64,000 nucleotides of DNA. It comes from an uncultured Lachnospiraceae bacterium. GTDB lineage: Bacteria > Bacillota > Clostridia > Lachnospirales > Lachnospiraceae. Location of the stretch: the NCBI GenBank assembly GCA_910579225.1, contig CAJTTI010000001.1, forward strand, positions 95,138-159,137, written 5' to 3'. A program made the translations under genes and the position numbers. Under the pieces are notes generated by a model. It did no database searches, was not told where the DNA came from, and saw only the letters and a list, made by a program, of their open reading frames with translations. This document shows, piece after piece, positions 26,909 through 35,851 of the stretch (its first letter is position 1; every line of letters starts with the position of its first letter).

Positions 26909-27044
26909 GCTAGGCAGGGTTTTCGCGGAAGGCGGGAGCCCTGTTTTCGGGTAAATGACGGTCAGGGACTTAGTTTGGCTTCTGGTGTAAACTGGTGTTT
27001 GGTCGGCAGGTATGGACAGGCGCAGGAAGGTTCCGGATCTGGCG
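26909..27044. other. Intergenic stretch before GntR-clpC-radA
   Basis: There is no credible coding sequence here. CAGGG and CCCTG near 26915-26945, followed by TTTTC, could form a weak terminator for the cohesin-like gene. Nothing else is recognised before the promoter at 27045. Confidence 0.4.
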
Positions 27045-27073
27045 TTGACCAGAGAGAAGGAAACTGCTATACT
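27045..27073 (+). promoter_or_regulatory. Promoter of GntR-clpC-radA
   Basis: TTGACC (27045-27050), a 17-bp spacer and TATACT (27068-27073), the latter preceded by TGC as an extended -10. It is among the strongest promoters in the window. The leader of about 70 nt shows no CtsR-type direct repeat that I can recognise. Confidence 0.75.
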
Positions 27074-27147
27074 AAATATATAACATGTGCAGCCGTAGCG
27101 GTCAATCAGGGGCCGTGCGGCAGTATTTACAAAGGACAGGTGACATT

Positions 27148-27519
27148 ATGTATCTGGAGATTGATTTTAACAGTGATAAAGCATTTTATGTGCAGCTCTG
27201 CGATCAGATTATTATCGGGATAGCTTCTTCCAGGCTTCGGGAGGGAGATGCGCTGCCCAGCGTCCGGCAGCTTGCGGAAGAGATCGGAATCAATATGCAT
27301 ACAGTTAACAAAGCTTACAGCCTTCTGAAACAGGAGGGGTATATCCGTCTGGACCGAAGGTGCGGCGCAGTGATCGCAGTTGATGCAGATAAGCTGAAAG
27401 CAATGAATGAGATGAAAAATGAGCTCCTGGTAATTCTTGCGAAAGGAAGCTGTAAAAATATTACAAGAGAAGAAGTTCACGAGTTGATAGACGAGATTTA
27501 TGCAGAGTATGGGGAGTAG
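27148..27519 (+). CDS. GntR family transcriptional regulator, YtrA type
   Basis: 123 residues from ATG 27148. The N-terminal winged helix is standard GntR: FYVQLCDQIIIGIASSRLRE, DALPSVRQLAEEIGINMHT and NKAYSLLKQEGYI. The C-terminal part is only about 45 residues (KLKAMNEMKNELLVILAKG), which fits the short YtrA subfamily that dimerises through two helices and lacks a ligand-binding domain. It lies 9 nt before clpC and behind a shared promoter, so it probably regulates its own operon. CtsR, the usual clpC repressor, is not present. Confidence 0.88.
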   Translation: MYLEIDFNSDKAFYVQLCDQIIIGIASSRLREGDALPSVRQLAEEIGINMHTVNKAYSLLKQEGYIRLDRRCGAVIAVDADKLKAMNEMKNELLVILAKGSCKNITREEVHELIDEIYAEYGE

Positions 27520-27528
27520 GAGGAGAAC

Positions 27529-29955
27529 ATGCAGATTTATACGGAGAAAGCAGAACAGGCGCTGAAACTGGCGAAAAAGGTGTCTGCTCATTTAAAACAT
27601 CCCTATATTGGGACAGAACATATTCTGGTGGGACTTTTGAAGGTATCTTCTGGTGCAGCCGGGCAGGTATTGGAAGGCGCAGGTGTGACGGAAGAAGCGC
27701 TGATTCACATGATTCGTCAGTTGATTGCGCCGGAAGGTGGAGAGCTGCCGGAAGGAAAGCGGGATTATACGCCGAGGGCCAGGAAGATTCTGGAAGATGC
27801 AGAGATGGAAGCAAAGCGTTTTCGGGAGCGGCTTGTAGGAACGGAGCATATCCTGATTGCGATTCTGAAAGACGGGGAATGTGTAGGGTCGCGGCTGCTG
27901 AATACTATGAGTGTCCGTCTGCGGGAGCTCTACACGGAGCTGATTGCCTCTATGGGAGAGAAGGCGTCCGAGTACCGGGAAGAGGGCAGGCAGCGGGGTA
28001 CACAGACACTGGAACAGTACAGCCGAAACCTGACGGAGCTGGCAGCAGAAGGCAAGCTGGATCCGGTGATCGGCAGAGAGGAAGAGATTCAACGGGTGCT
28101 TCAGGTGCTGAGTCGCCGGACGAAGAATAATCCATGCCTGATCGGAGAACCTGGTGTGGGCAAGACAGCTATCGTGGAGGGACTGGCGGCAAGGATTGCT
28201 TCCGGACAGGTGCCGGATAATATTCTCGGTAAAAAACTTTGCATCCTGGATCTGACAGCCATGGTGGCCGGCTCCAAGTATCGGGGAGAGTTCGAGGAAC
28301 GGATTAAAAATGTGATTGAGGAAGTCCGACAGTCAGGAGATGTGCTATTGTTTATTGACGAACTCCATATGATCATCGGGGCAGGAGGAGCGGAAGGAGC
28401 CATGGATGCCTCCAATATACTGAAACCGGCCATGGCACGGGGAGAGATTCAGATCATCGGCGCCACTACTCTGGAAGAGTATCGGAAGCATATCGAGAAG
28501 GATGCGGCGCTGGAACGCAGGTTTCAGCCGATTACAGTGGAAGAGGCCAATGTGGAACAAACCATTGAGATTTTAAAAGGGCTGAGACCTTATTATGAGC
28601 AGCACCATCAGGTAAAAATCACAGATGGAGCCCTGGAGGCCGCTGCAAAGCTGTCCGAACGTTATGTCAATGACCGCTTTCTGCCGGATAAAGCGATTGA
28701 TCTGATGGATGAAGCAGCAGCCGGACTGCGAATGGGACAGTATGCACCCGGTAATACCCGTTCTGATCTCCTGAAGGAGCTGGTACAGGTGAAAGAAGGG
28801 CTGGAAGCGGCACTGGTAGAAGGCGATCTGGAGAAAGCCCGAATCTGCCGGCAGGAAGTGAAGAAACTGGAAGGAAAACTGGAGGGCAGAGAGCATAAAA
28901 GGGGCAGGAAAGTGTCCAATATCGTGACAGAAGAGCAAATCAGCGCAACAGTCTCCAGGTGGACCAGGATCCCGGTGCAGCGTCTGGCGGAGGCAGAATC
29001 CCAGAGGCTGCGTCGTTTGGAGCAGACGCTGCACAAGAGAGTTGTGGGCCAGGAGGAAGCAGTAAGCGCTGTAGCCAGGGCAGTGAAGCGCGGCCGGGTG
29101 GGACTGAAAGATCCCAGGCGGCCGATTGGGTCATTTTTGTTTCTCGGCCCCACAGGGGTTGGTAAGACGGAGCTTTCCAAAGCACTGGCAGAAGTATTGT
29201 TCGGGAGAGAAGATGCCATGATTCGGGTGGATATGTCCGAATATATGGAGAAACACAGCGTATCGAAGATGATTGGTTCTCCTCCCGGGTATGTGGGACA
29301 TGATGATGGAGGACAGTTGAGCGAGAAGGTACGTCGCAATCCTTATGCAGTGATTTTGTTCGATGAGATTGAGAAGGCTCATCCGGATGTATTTAACATT
29401 CTGCTGCAGGTACTGGATGATGGTCATATTACAGATTCCCAGGGGAGAAAGGCGGATTTTAAGAATACTGTGATCATCATGACATCCAATGCCGGCGCCG
29501 GCGCGATCATCTCTCCTAAAAGGTTGGGATTTGCATCTGCAGGAGACGCAAAACAGGATTATGAGTTCATGAAGAACGGTGTAATGAATGAGGTAAAGCA
29601 GATTTTCCGGCCGGAATTTCTGAACCGGATTGATGAGACGATTGTGTTCCATGCACTGCAGCAGGAAGAGATCGAACGGATTGCCGGTATGCTTCTGCAT
29701 GAGCTGGAACAGCGGTGCCGGAGTCAGATGGGGATTCAGGTCTCTTTTAAAGATTCTGTCAGAAAATGGGTGGCCAAAACCGGATATGATGCAAAGTACG
29801 GAGCACGTCCGCTGAAACGTGCCATTCAAAACAAACTGGAAGATGTGCTGGCAGACGAGATTCTGGCAGGAAAGATCCGGGAAGGCAGTCAGGTGGATGT
29901 GAAGGTCGTGAATGAAAAGGTCCGGCTTCTTGTAAAACCGGAGGAACAGGCATGA
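27529..29955 (+). CDS. clpC: ATP-dependent Clp protease ATP-binding subunit
   Basis: 808 residues. The N-terminal double Clp_N repeat begins IYTEKAEQALKLAKKVSAHL. The first AAA+ domain has Walker A GEPGVGKT and Walker B LLFIDELH. A shorter middle region with KLEGKLEGREHKRGRKV occupies the M-domain position. The second AAA+ domain has FLGPTGVGKTEL, VILFDEIEKAHPDV and RPEFLNRIDE. It unfolds substrates for ClpP. AGGAGG precedes the ATG, and radA overlaps the stop as ATGA. ClpC with downstream radA is conserved in Firmicutes, but mcsA and mcsB, its usual partners, are missing here. Confidence 0.95.
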   Translation: MQIYTEKAEQALKLAKKVSAHLKHPYIGTEHILVGLLKVSSGAAGQVLEGAGVTEEALIHMIRQLIAPEGGELPEGKRDYTPRARKILEDAEMEAKRFRERLVGTEHILIAILKDGECVGSRLLNTMSVRLRELYTELIASMGEKASEYREEGRQRGTQTLEQYSRNLTELAAEGKLDPVIGREEEIQRVLQVLSRRTKNNPCLIGEPGVGKTAIVEGLAARIASGQVPDNILGKKLCILDLTAMVAGSKYRGEFEERIKNVIEEVRQSGDVLLFIDELHMIIGAGGAEGAMDASNILKPAMARGEIQIIGATTLEEYRKHIEKDAALERRFQPITVEEANVEQTIEILKGLRPYYEQHHQVKITDGALEAAAKLSERYVNDRFLPDKAIDLMDEAAAGLRMGQYAPGNTRSDLLKELVQVKEGLEAALVEGDLEKARICRQEVKKLEGKLEGREHKRGRKVSNIVTEEQISATVSRWTRIPVQRLAEAESQRLRRLEQTLHKRVVGQEEAVSAVARAVKRGRVGLKDPRRPIGSFLFLGPTGVGKTELSKALAEVLFGREDAMIRVDMSEYMEKHSVSKMIGSPPGYVGHDDGGQLSEKVRRNPYAVILFDEIEKAHPDVFNILLQVLDDGHITDSQGRKADFKNTVIIMTSNAGAGAIISPKRLGFASAGDAKQDYEFMKNGVMNEVKQIFRPEFLNRIDETIVFHALQQEEIERIAGMLLHELEQRCRSQMGIQVSFKDSVRKWVAKTGYDAKYGARPLKRAIQNKLEDVLADEILAGKIREGSQVDVKVVNEKVRLLVKPEEQA

Positions 29956-31322
29956 AAAAAGGGAGTATGGTCTTCTTCTGTCAGAACTGCGGATATGAGT
30001 CTGCCAAATGGTCCGGGCAATGTCCGGCGTGCAGGCAGTGGAATACATTTGCGGAGGAGCCTGCGGCCTCTAAATCAAAGGGAATGGCGGCAGCCAGGCG
30101 GAGATCCGGAGATCCGAAGAGCGGTCCGGTTACTCTGTCCCATATTGAGTTTGCAGAAAAAGAGCGGATTTCCACCGGCATGAGGGAACTGGACCAGGTA
30201 CTTGGCGGCGGGATTGTTCCAGGTTCTCTGATTCTCGTGGGCGGAGATCCAGGCATCGGGAAATCCACGCTGCTCCTTCAGGTCTGCCAGAATCTTGCCG
30301 GGAGACTCCCAGGGGTTCTGTATATATCCGGAGAGGAATCTCTGCAGCAGATTAAGCTTCGTGCATCCCGGATCGGAGAGTTTCAGGATTCACTGAAACT
30401 GATGTGCGAGACCAATCTGTCTGATATTGAGGAAGTGGTCCTGCGGGAGAAACCGGAGGTACTGATTATTGATTCCATTCAGACTATGTATCAGGAAGAG
30501 CTTTCATCTGCACCCGGGAGCGTGTCTCAGGTCCGGGAAGCCACCGGCGTGCTGATGCGTCTGGCAAAGGAGCATGGGATTGCAGTCTTTATTGTTGGAC
30601 ACGTGACAAAGGAAGGAACAGTAGCGGGCCCAAGGGTGTTGGAGCATATGGTGGACACAGTGCTTTACTTCGAAGGAGACCGTCATGCGTCTTACCGAAT
30701 TCTCCGGGGAGTGAAGAACCGGTTTGGTTCCACCAATGAGATCGGTGTGTTTGAGATGCTGGAAGACGGTCTGAAGGAAGTGACGAATCCTTCAGAATAT
30801 ATGCTGAACGGAAAGCCGGAAGGTGCTTCCGGCTCCGTAGTTGCCTGTACCATGGAAGGGACAAGGCCCATGCTCCTGGAGGTTCAGGCGCTGGTCTGCA
30901 AGACGAATTTCGGGCTGCCCAGACGGACGGCTGCCGGTATGGATGCCAATCGGGTCAATCTTCTGATGGCAGTGTTGGAGAAACGGCTGAATCTGCCCCT
31001 TTCCAGCTACGATGCATATGTCAATATTGCGGGTGGGCTGCGCCTGAGTGAGCCGGCCATGGATCTGGCGCTAGTGCTGGCGGTGATCTCCAGCTATAAG
31101 GATATCCCGGTCTCGGGAAAGACGATTGTCTTCGGAGAGGTGGGGCTAAGCGGAGAAGTCCGTGCGGTCAGCATGGTGCAGCAGCGGGTGCAGGAGGCGA
31201 AAAAACTGGGATTTACGAAAGTGCTTTTGCCCAGAAGCAGCATGGAACAGGTGAAGACTGTTGCCGGGCTGGAACTGTCCGGCGTGGCTACGGTTCGGGA
31301 TGCGCTGCGGATTATAGGGTAG
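29952..31322 (+). CDS. radA: DNA repair protein RadA/Sms
   Basis: 456 residues. The zinc finger FCQNCGYESAKWSGQCPACR is at the N terminus, the RecA-like core has Walker A GGDPGIGKSTLL and Walker B VLIIDSIQT, and the RadA-specific KNRFG motif is in VKNRFGSTNEIG. The C-terminal Lon-protease-like domain follows (YVNIAGGLRLSEPAMDLAL), without a Lon catalytic dyad, as usual. RadA drives branch migration during recombination. It overlaps clpC by 4 nt. Confidence 0.97.
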   Translation: MKKGSMVFFCQNCGYESAKWSGQCPACRQWNTFAEEPAASKSKGMAAARRRSGDPKSGPVTLSHIEFAEKERISTGMRELDQVLGGGIVPGSLILVGGDPGIGKSTLLLQVCQNLAGRLPGVLYISGEESLQQIKLRASRIGEFQDSLKLMCETNLSDIEEVVLREKPEVLIIDSIQTMYQEELSSAPGSVSQVREATGVLMRLAKEHGIAVFIVGHVTKEGTVAGPRVLEHMVDTVLYFEGDRHASYRILRGVKNRFGSTNEIGVFEMLEDGLKEVTNPSEYMLNGKPEGASGSVVACTMEGTRPMLLEVQALVCKTNFGLPRRTAAGMDANRVNLLMAVLEKRLNLPLSSYDAYVNIAGGLRLSEPAMDLALVLAVISSYKDIPVSGKTIVFGEVGLSGEVRAVSMVQQRVQEAKKLGFTKVLLPRSSMEQVKTVAGLELSGVATVRDALRIIG

Positions 31323-31329
31323 GTTGCGC

Positions 31330-31358
31330 TTGAAATACCTGTGGTTCTGTGATAGATT
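31330..31358 (+). promoter_or_regulatory. Promoter of the second glycan locus, + strand
   Basis: TTGAAA (31330-31335), a 17-bp spacer and TAGATT (31353-31358). It lies between radA and the flippase gene, with about 25 nt to the GTG start. Confidence 0.5.
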
Positions 31359-31387
31359 AGACTGGTAGATGAAAGAGCAGAATATAA

Positions 31388-32695
31388 GTGAAGATGGACA
31401 ACAGAAAGAAAATCCGCCGGGATGGCGATTTTGTGAAAATATTATCAAATACGGCATGGATGGTTTTTGACAGAGTCTTTATTCTGGCACTGAACCTTTT
31501 TGTATCTGTGAAGATTGCCAACTATTACGGAGCTATGGGATACGGCTCTTATCAGTATGCGGTAAATATTATTGCGGTTTTCGAGATTGTGGCAACTTTT
31601 GTGGACGGCCGTGTGGTGAAGCAGAGATATATGAATTATGAACCGGAGCTGGTGATGCTGACTGCCACAGCAGTCAGGGTCTTTTTGTCGGGTATTTCCG
31701 TAATTCTGGGACTTTTGTTCCTCCTGACCTATGGGGGCAGTTTTTCATTTTCGGTTATGTTTTTCCTGCTGCTGTTGAATATGGCGGCCGGAAGTATAAA
31801 GTTTGGTATGGCTAACCGGTTTGAGTATTTGCTGAAATCCAAAAAGATCGTCATTGCTTCCGATATTGCAGTGGTGGCGGCTTCTCTGCTGCAGCTGCTG
31901 GCGGTGCATGGGCATCGGCCGGTCCATGTGCTGGCTTTGATTGCTCTGATATCCACCTTGATCAGCATTGGGATTGTATTCCTGCAGTACAGAGCGGAAT
32001 TTGGAGGACATAAGGGGCTGCGTCCGGACCGGGATCTGGCGAAGGAGATGATAAAGGAAAGCGTTCCTCTGGCGTTGGCCGGCTCCTGTTCGGTGCTCTA
32101 TGCAAGATGTGACAGTATTATGTTGGGAGCCATGCTGACGTCGGCGGAAGTGGGTATCTATTCGGTCTCCGTCAGCCTGATTAACGTGGTGCAGATTGCG
32201 ATTGCACCCATAAGAGAATCCGTATATCCAAAGCTGATTCACCTCTATGAAGAAAACCGTCCGGAGTATGTCCGGCGTTATATTCAGATCTCCAGCATCC
32301 TGACCTGGATCTATATTGCAGGTGTCTCCTTTTCTTTTGTGATCCTGCCATATCTGTTCCGTTTTCTGAATGCAGAATACGCGCAGGCTTTCCCTGTCTA
32401 TCAAATTCATGTCCTGGGGACATTTTTTATGTATAATGCAGCCCTTCGGGAGGGACATTTTACATTGAATCATCATGGAAGTGTGTTAACTTATTCACAA
32501 TTTGTCAGTGTCTGCGCCAATGTGGTCATGAACCTGGTGGGAATCAGGCTCTGGGGAATCTATGGAGCGGCCATTGCCACAGTGATTACGCAGGCGGCTT
32601 CTCTGATGCTGTCCAATCTGTTTTTTAAAGAAGACGGGTGGGAAGTGCTGCGGTGGCAGTTAAAAGCATGGAATCCGGTCCATATATGGAAATGA
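31388..32695 (+). CDS. Polysaccharide flippase (MATE-like oligosaccharide exporter)
   Basis: 435 residues from GTG 31388 (GAAAGAG 10 nt upstream; an ATG at 31394 is the alternative). About twelve membrane helices. Family landmarks are FVSVKIANYYGAMGYGSYQY in helix 2, ESVPLALAGSCSVLYARCDS with MLGAMLTSAEVGIYSVSVSL, and a C-terminal GIRLWGIYGAAIATVITQ. Wzx-type flippases move undecaprenyl-pyrophosphate-linked repeat units outward. It heads a five-gene operon with sugar-processing enzymes. No Wzy polymerase has been firmly identified nearby, though the membrane gene at 35841 might serve. Confidence 0.85.
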   Translation: MKMDNRKKIRRDGDFVKILSNTAWMVFDRVFILALNLFVSVKIANYYGAMGYGSYQYAVNIIAVFEIVATFVDGRVVKQRYMNYEPELVMLTATAVRVFLSGISVILGLLFLLTYGGSFSFSVMFFLLLLNMAAGSIKFGMANRFEYLLKSKKIVIASDIAVVAASLLQLLAVHGHRPVHVLALIALISTLISIGIVFLQYRAEFGGHKGLRPDRDLAKEMIKESVPLALAGSCSVLYARCDSIMLGAMLTSAEVGIYSVSVSLINVVQIAIAPIRESVYPKLIHLYEENRPEYVRRYIQISSILTWIYIAGVSFSFVILPYLFRFLNAEYAQAFPVYQIHVLGTFFMYNAALREGHFTLNHHGSVLTYSQFVSVCANVVMNLVGIRLWGIYGAAIATVITQAASLMLSNLFFKEDGWEVLRWQLKAWNPVHIWK

Positions 32696-32712
32696 AATCA
32701 GGGAGGGACGAG

Positions 32713-33843
32713 ATGAAAGCCCGATATGACAAGATTATTATAGGAGCAGGTTTATATGGGTTATATGCGGCAGAGCTCTGCGGAAGGCACGGACAGAGCG
32801 TGCTGGTGCTGGAGACGGAAGCGGCTCCTTTTTGCCGGGCAACTTATATCAATCAGGCAAGGGTGCATCAGGGGTATCATTATCCCCGTTCCCTGTCCAC
32901 AGCCCTGAAATCTGCCGGATATTTTCAGCGGTTTCAGGAGGATTATGGCTTCTGTATCAATCGGGAATTTGAAAAAATATATGCCACATCGAAGGAATTC
33001 TCCTGGTCCAGTGCGAAACAGTTCAAAGAATTCTGCAGAGCTGCTGAGATTCCTTGTACGGAGCTGTGCCCGGATACGTTTTTTAAGAAAGGGATGTGCG
33101 ATGGTGCATTTCTTACCAGGGAGTATACGTATGATGCGCATATCCTGAAAGAATTTTATATGGACAAAATCAGAGACTTGACGGCAGTGAAGCTTCAGTT
33201 CGGTGTGAAGATCGCGTCTGTTGAGATGCAGGAAGACCGGTTTGAAATCCGTATGGAGGATGGCTCTGTGTACTATTCGGGATATCTGCTGAATGCCACT
33301 TACGCATCTACTAATCAGATTTCCAGGATGCTGGGAATGGAGACCTTCCGGATTAAATATGAACTGTGCGAGATCATTCTCTGTCAGGTGAACGAGAAGT
33401 TGAAAGATTATGGGTTTACAGTGATGGATGGGCCTTTCTTTTCGATTATGCCCTTTGGTAAAACCGGGTATCATTCGTTGACTTCGGTTACTTTTACGCC
33501 TCACAGTACCAGTTATGAGGAGGTGCCTTTCTTTGAATGCCAGAAGCGAAGCGGGGGTTACTGCAGTACGGCATATCTGGGCAACTGCAACGACTGCCCG
33601 GCAAAGCCCGCGTCGTCTTTCCCTTACATGGCAAATCTGGCGAGGAAATATATGAGAGATGACTATACGTTTACTTATGATCATTCCCTCTACTCCATGA
33701 AACCGATTCTCATGAGCTCAGAAGTGGACGATTCCAGACCCACGGTCATCCGGAAGCATTCAGACAGGCCTGTATATGTCAGTGTCCTGTCGGGAAAGAT
33801 CAATACCGTATACGATTTGGACGAGGTACTGTTACATGAATAA
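32713..33843 (+). CDS. FAD-dependent oxidoreductase of a surface-glycan cluster
   Basis: 376 residues from ATG 32713 (GGGAGGGACGAG upstream). YDKIIIGAGLYGLYAAELCG is a perfect N-terminal dinucleotide fold and LVLETEAAPFC binds the FAD ribose. YINQARVHQGYHYPRSLSTA is a strongly patterned substrate or flavin loop. C-terminal segments hold Cys residues (YLGNCNDCPAKP). It looks like a DAO-superfamily enzyme, distantly like UDP-galactopyranose mutase or 2-hydroxyacid oxidases. The position between flippase and GT2 suggests action on a nucleotide sugar or glycan component. Substrate unknown. It overlaps the next gene by 8 nt. Confidence 0.7.
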   Translation: MKARYDKIIIGAGLYGLYAAELCGRHGQSVLVLETEAAPFCRATYINQARVHQGYHYPRSLSTALKSAGYFQRFQEDYGFCINREFEKIYATSKEFSWSSAKQFKEFCRAAEIPCTELCPDTFFKKGMCDGAFLTREYTYDAHILKEFYMDKIRDLTAVKLQFGVKIASVEMQEDRFEIRMEDGSVYYSGYLLNATYASTNQISRMLGMETFRIKYELCEIILCQVNEKLKDYGFTVMDGPFFSIMPFGKTGYHSLTSVTFTPHSTSYEEVPFFECQKRSGGYCSTAYLGNCNDCPAKPASSFPYMANLARKYMRDDYTFTYDHSLYSMKPILMSSEVDDSRPTVIRKHSDRPVYVSVLSGKINTVYDLDEVLLHE

Positions 33844-34771
33844 AGAAAAGAATTTTATATCAGCAGTGATCTATGTATGCAACGCGGAAAGCCGTATCGG
33901 GGAATTTCTAAATCAGATCATTGAGCTTCTGGAAACGCATTTTGAACATTCGGAGATTATCTGCGTGAATGATTTCTCTACGGACAACAGTGTGGCAGAG
34001 ATTAAAAAGGCTGGTAAAAATGCAGAAACGACGATGGTGTCGGTTTTGAATATGAGTTATTATCACGGAGTGGAGATTGCCATGAACGCAGGGGTGGATC
34101 TGGCAATCGGAGATTTTGTCCTGGAGATTGACCATACGGTTCAGGACTATTCCATGGACGAGATCCTGCGGGTCTATCAGAAGGTATTGGAGGGGTACGA
34201 TATTGTCAGCGCATCTTCGGACCGTAAACAACGGTTTACTTCCAGTCTTTTTTACTGGGTTTATGAGAAATTCAGCGATCATAATATGAAAATGTGCTCG
34301 GAGACCTTCCGGGTGCTCAGTCGCCGGGCTCTGAACCGGGTCAGCAGTATGAGCAGGACCATACCTTATCGAAAAGGAATCTACGCCAACTGCGGCCTGC
34401 GTACTTTGAACCTGCAGTATCCTGTGACGTCTGCAGGCACCTGGGAGAAGGAAGACAGAAGAATGAGAAAATACCGGAGCAATCTGGCGGCAGATACATT
34501 GCTTCTGTTTACGAATGCAGGTTATTTCTGCTCAAAACTGATGACGGGGCTTATGATGTTCTTGTCTCTGTTCATGATTCTGTACACTGTGATCGTATAT
34601 GCCATGGCCAAACCTGTGGCAGGCTGGACGACGACCATCCTGTTCCTTGCCGTAGCCTTTCTCGGCCTGTTTATCATACTGACTATCATTATCAAATACC
34701 TGCAGATTCTGCTGGAATTAAGCTTCCGAAGAACAAAATACAGCTTCGAAAGCATCGAGAAACTAACCTGA
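33836..34771 (+). CDS. Membrane-anchored GT2 glycosyltransferase
   Basis: 311 residues from ATG 33836, overlapping the preceding gene. FISAVIYVCNAESRIGEFLN and CVNDFSTDNSVAEI form the nucleotide-sugar half. The usual DxD block is replaced by LEIDHTVQDYSMDEIL, so metal binding would rely on D-H-T and a downstream Asp. Two C-terminal membrane helices (near residues 225-250 and 260-285) match the GtrB/DPM arrangement. Role: synthesis of a lipid-phosphate sugar or addition to a lipid-linked glycan. Substrate unknown. Confidence 0.78.
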   Translation: MNKEKNFISAVIYVCNAESRIGEFLNQIIELLETHFEHSEIICVNDFSTDNSVAEIKKAGKNAETTMVSVLNMSYYHGVEIAMNAGVDLAIGDFVLEIDHTVQDYSMDEILRVYQKVLEGYDIVSASSDRKQRFTSSLFYWVYEKFSDHNMKMCSETFRVLSRRALNRVSSMSRTIPYRKGIYANCGLRTLNLQYPVTSAGTWEKEDRRMRKYRSNLAADTLLLFTNAGYFCSKLMTGLMMFLSLFMILYTVIVYAMAKPVAGWTTTILFLAVAFLGLFIILTIIIKYLQILLELSFRRTKYSFESIEKLT

Positions 34772-34828
34772 TAAGGGCACAGAAGACCGAAAACCGGACA
34801 CCTTCACCAGCATCAGCTTGAACGGAGT

Positions 34829-34846
34829 CCCGGAAGGATTTCCGGG
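34829..34846. repeat. Perfect 7-bp hairpin in the glycan operon
   Basis: CCCGGAA (34829-34835) pairs with TTCCGGG (34840-34846) around a 4-nt loop in the gap of about 140 nt between the GT2 and SDR genes. No T-run follows, so it is not a typical terminator. It may stabilise or attenuate the transcript. Nothing else is seen in the gap. Confidence 0.5.
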
Positions 34847-34912
34847 CATGAAGTGAGCGGGGATATTTCCAGCTCCGGAGCGTAGATGTGGAACTATGAA
34901 TACGAGGACAAT

Positions 34913-35851
34913 ATGAATATTTTAGTTGGGTATACAGGCTTCGTCGGAAGCAATATTTATGAAAAAGGAAATTTTGACCGGGTTTTTAACTCGAAAAACA
35001 TTGAAGACGCTTATGGTCTTGAGCCGGATCTTCTGGTATATGCAGGACTCCGGGCGGAGAAATATCTGGCGAACCGGGCTCCGGAGCGGGATATGGAACA
35101 GATTGTGCAGGCGGCGGAGAATATCAGGAAGATTGCTCCGAAGAAGCTGGTGCTGATCTCTACCATAGATATATTCCGGGACCCGCAGGATGCAGATGAG
35201 CATACCCTTGTGGATACCGGGGGGCTGCATGCCTACGGGCTCAACCGGTACCGGCTGGAGTGTATGGTCCGGGAAGCATACCCGGATGCGTTGATGATAC
35301 GGCTGCCGGCATTGTTCGGAAGAAATATCAAGAAAAATTTTATCTATGACTATCTGAAACGGATTCCTTTTATGCTGACGAGAGAGAAGTATGAAGAACT
35401 TTGCAGCAGGGAAGAAAGACTGCATGCATATTATGTGCTGCAGGAAAACGGATATTATCGCTGCAGAGAACTGAATCCGGAAGAAGAGAGAGAACTGAGG
35501 AAGATGTTCCAACAGTTGGGATTTTCCGCTCTGTATTTCACAGATAGCAGGAGCAGGTATCAGTTCTATCCGCTTGGCCGTCTGTGGGGAGACATTCAGA
35601 CTGCCCTTCAGGCAGGGCTTACACTCTGGCATCCGGCGGTGGAACCTGTATCGGCCGGAGAACTTTACGAGAGTCTAGAAGGGGAGCGATTTGTCAATGA
35701 ACTTCCGGGAGTTCCGGCTACTTATGATTATAAGACTCTGTATGCAGGAAATTTCGGAGGCAGCGAGGGATATATAATGGACAAAGCTCAGGTGATCGGA
35801 GAGATTCGGGCATTTGTATCAGAGGAGATGCGTGAGAGAGATGAGGAATAA
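34913..35851 (+). CDS. NAD-dependent epimerase/dehydratase-like protein (SDR)
   Basis: 312 residues from ATG 34913; an ATG at 34886 with its own GGAG is equally spaced and would add nine residues. MNILVGYTGFVGSNIYEKG contains the Rossmann glycine motif (G-x-x-G-x-x-G). LVLISTIDIFRDPQDAD covers the catalytic Ser/Thr position and GLHAYGLNRYRLECMVRE supplies the Y-x3-R, where a Y-x3-K would be standard. Replacement of the catalytic Lys by Arg is unusual for extended SDRs. It probably modifies a nucleotide sugar of the surrounding glycan pathway. Substrate unknown. Confidence 0.72.
   Translation: MNILVGYTGFVGSNIYEKGNFDRVFNSKNIEDAYGLEPDLLVYAGLRAEKYLANRAPERDMEQIVQAAENIRKIAPKKLVLISTIDIFRDPQDADEHTLVDTGGLHAYGLNRYRLECMVREAYPDALMIRLPALFGRNIKKNFIYDYLKRIPFMLTREKYEELCSREERLHAYYVLQENGYYRCRELNPEEERELRKMFQQLGFSALYFTDSRSRYQFYPLGRLWGDIQTALQAGLTLWHPAVEPVSAGELYESLEGERFVNELPGVPATYDYKTLYAGNFGGSEGYIMDKAQVIGEIRAFVSEEMRERDEE

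Noticed and set aside
34294..34821. A 175-codon frame on the + strand near the SDR gene
   Set aside because: It overlaps the GT2 gene in another frame and shows no family pattern or RBS.
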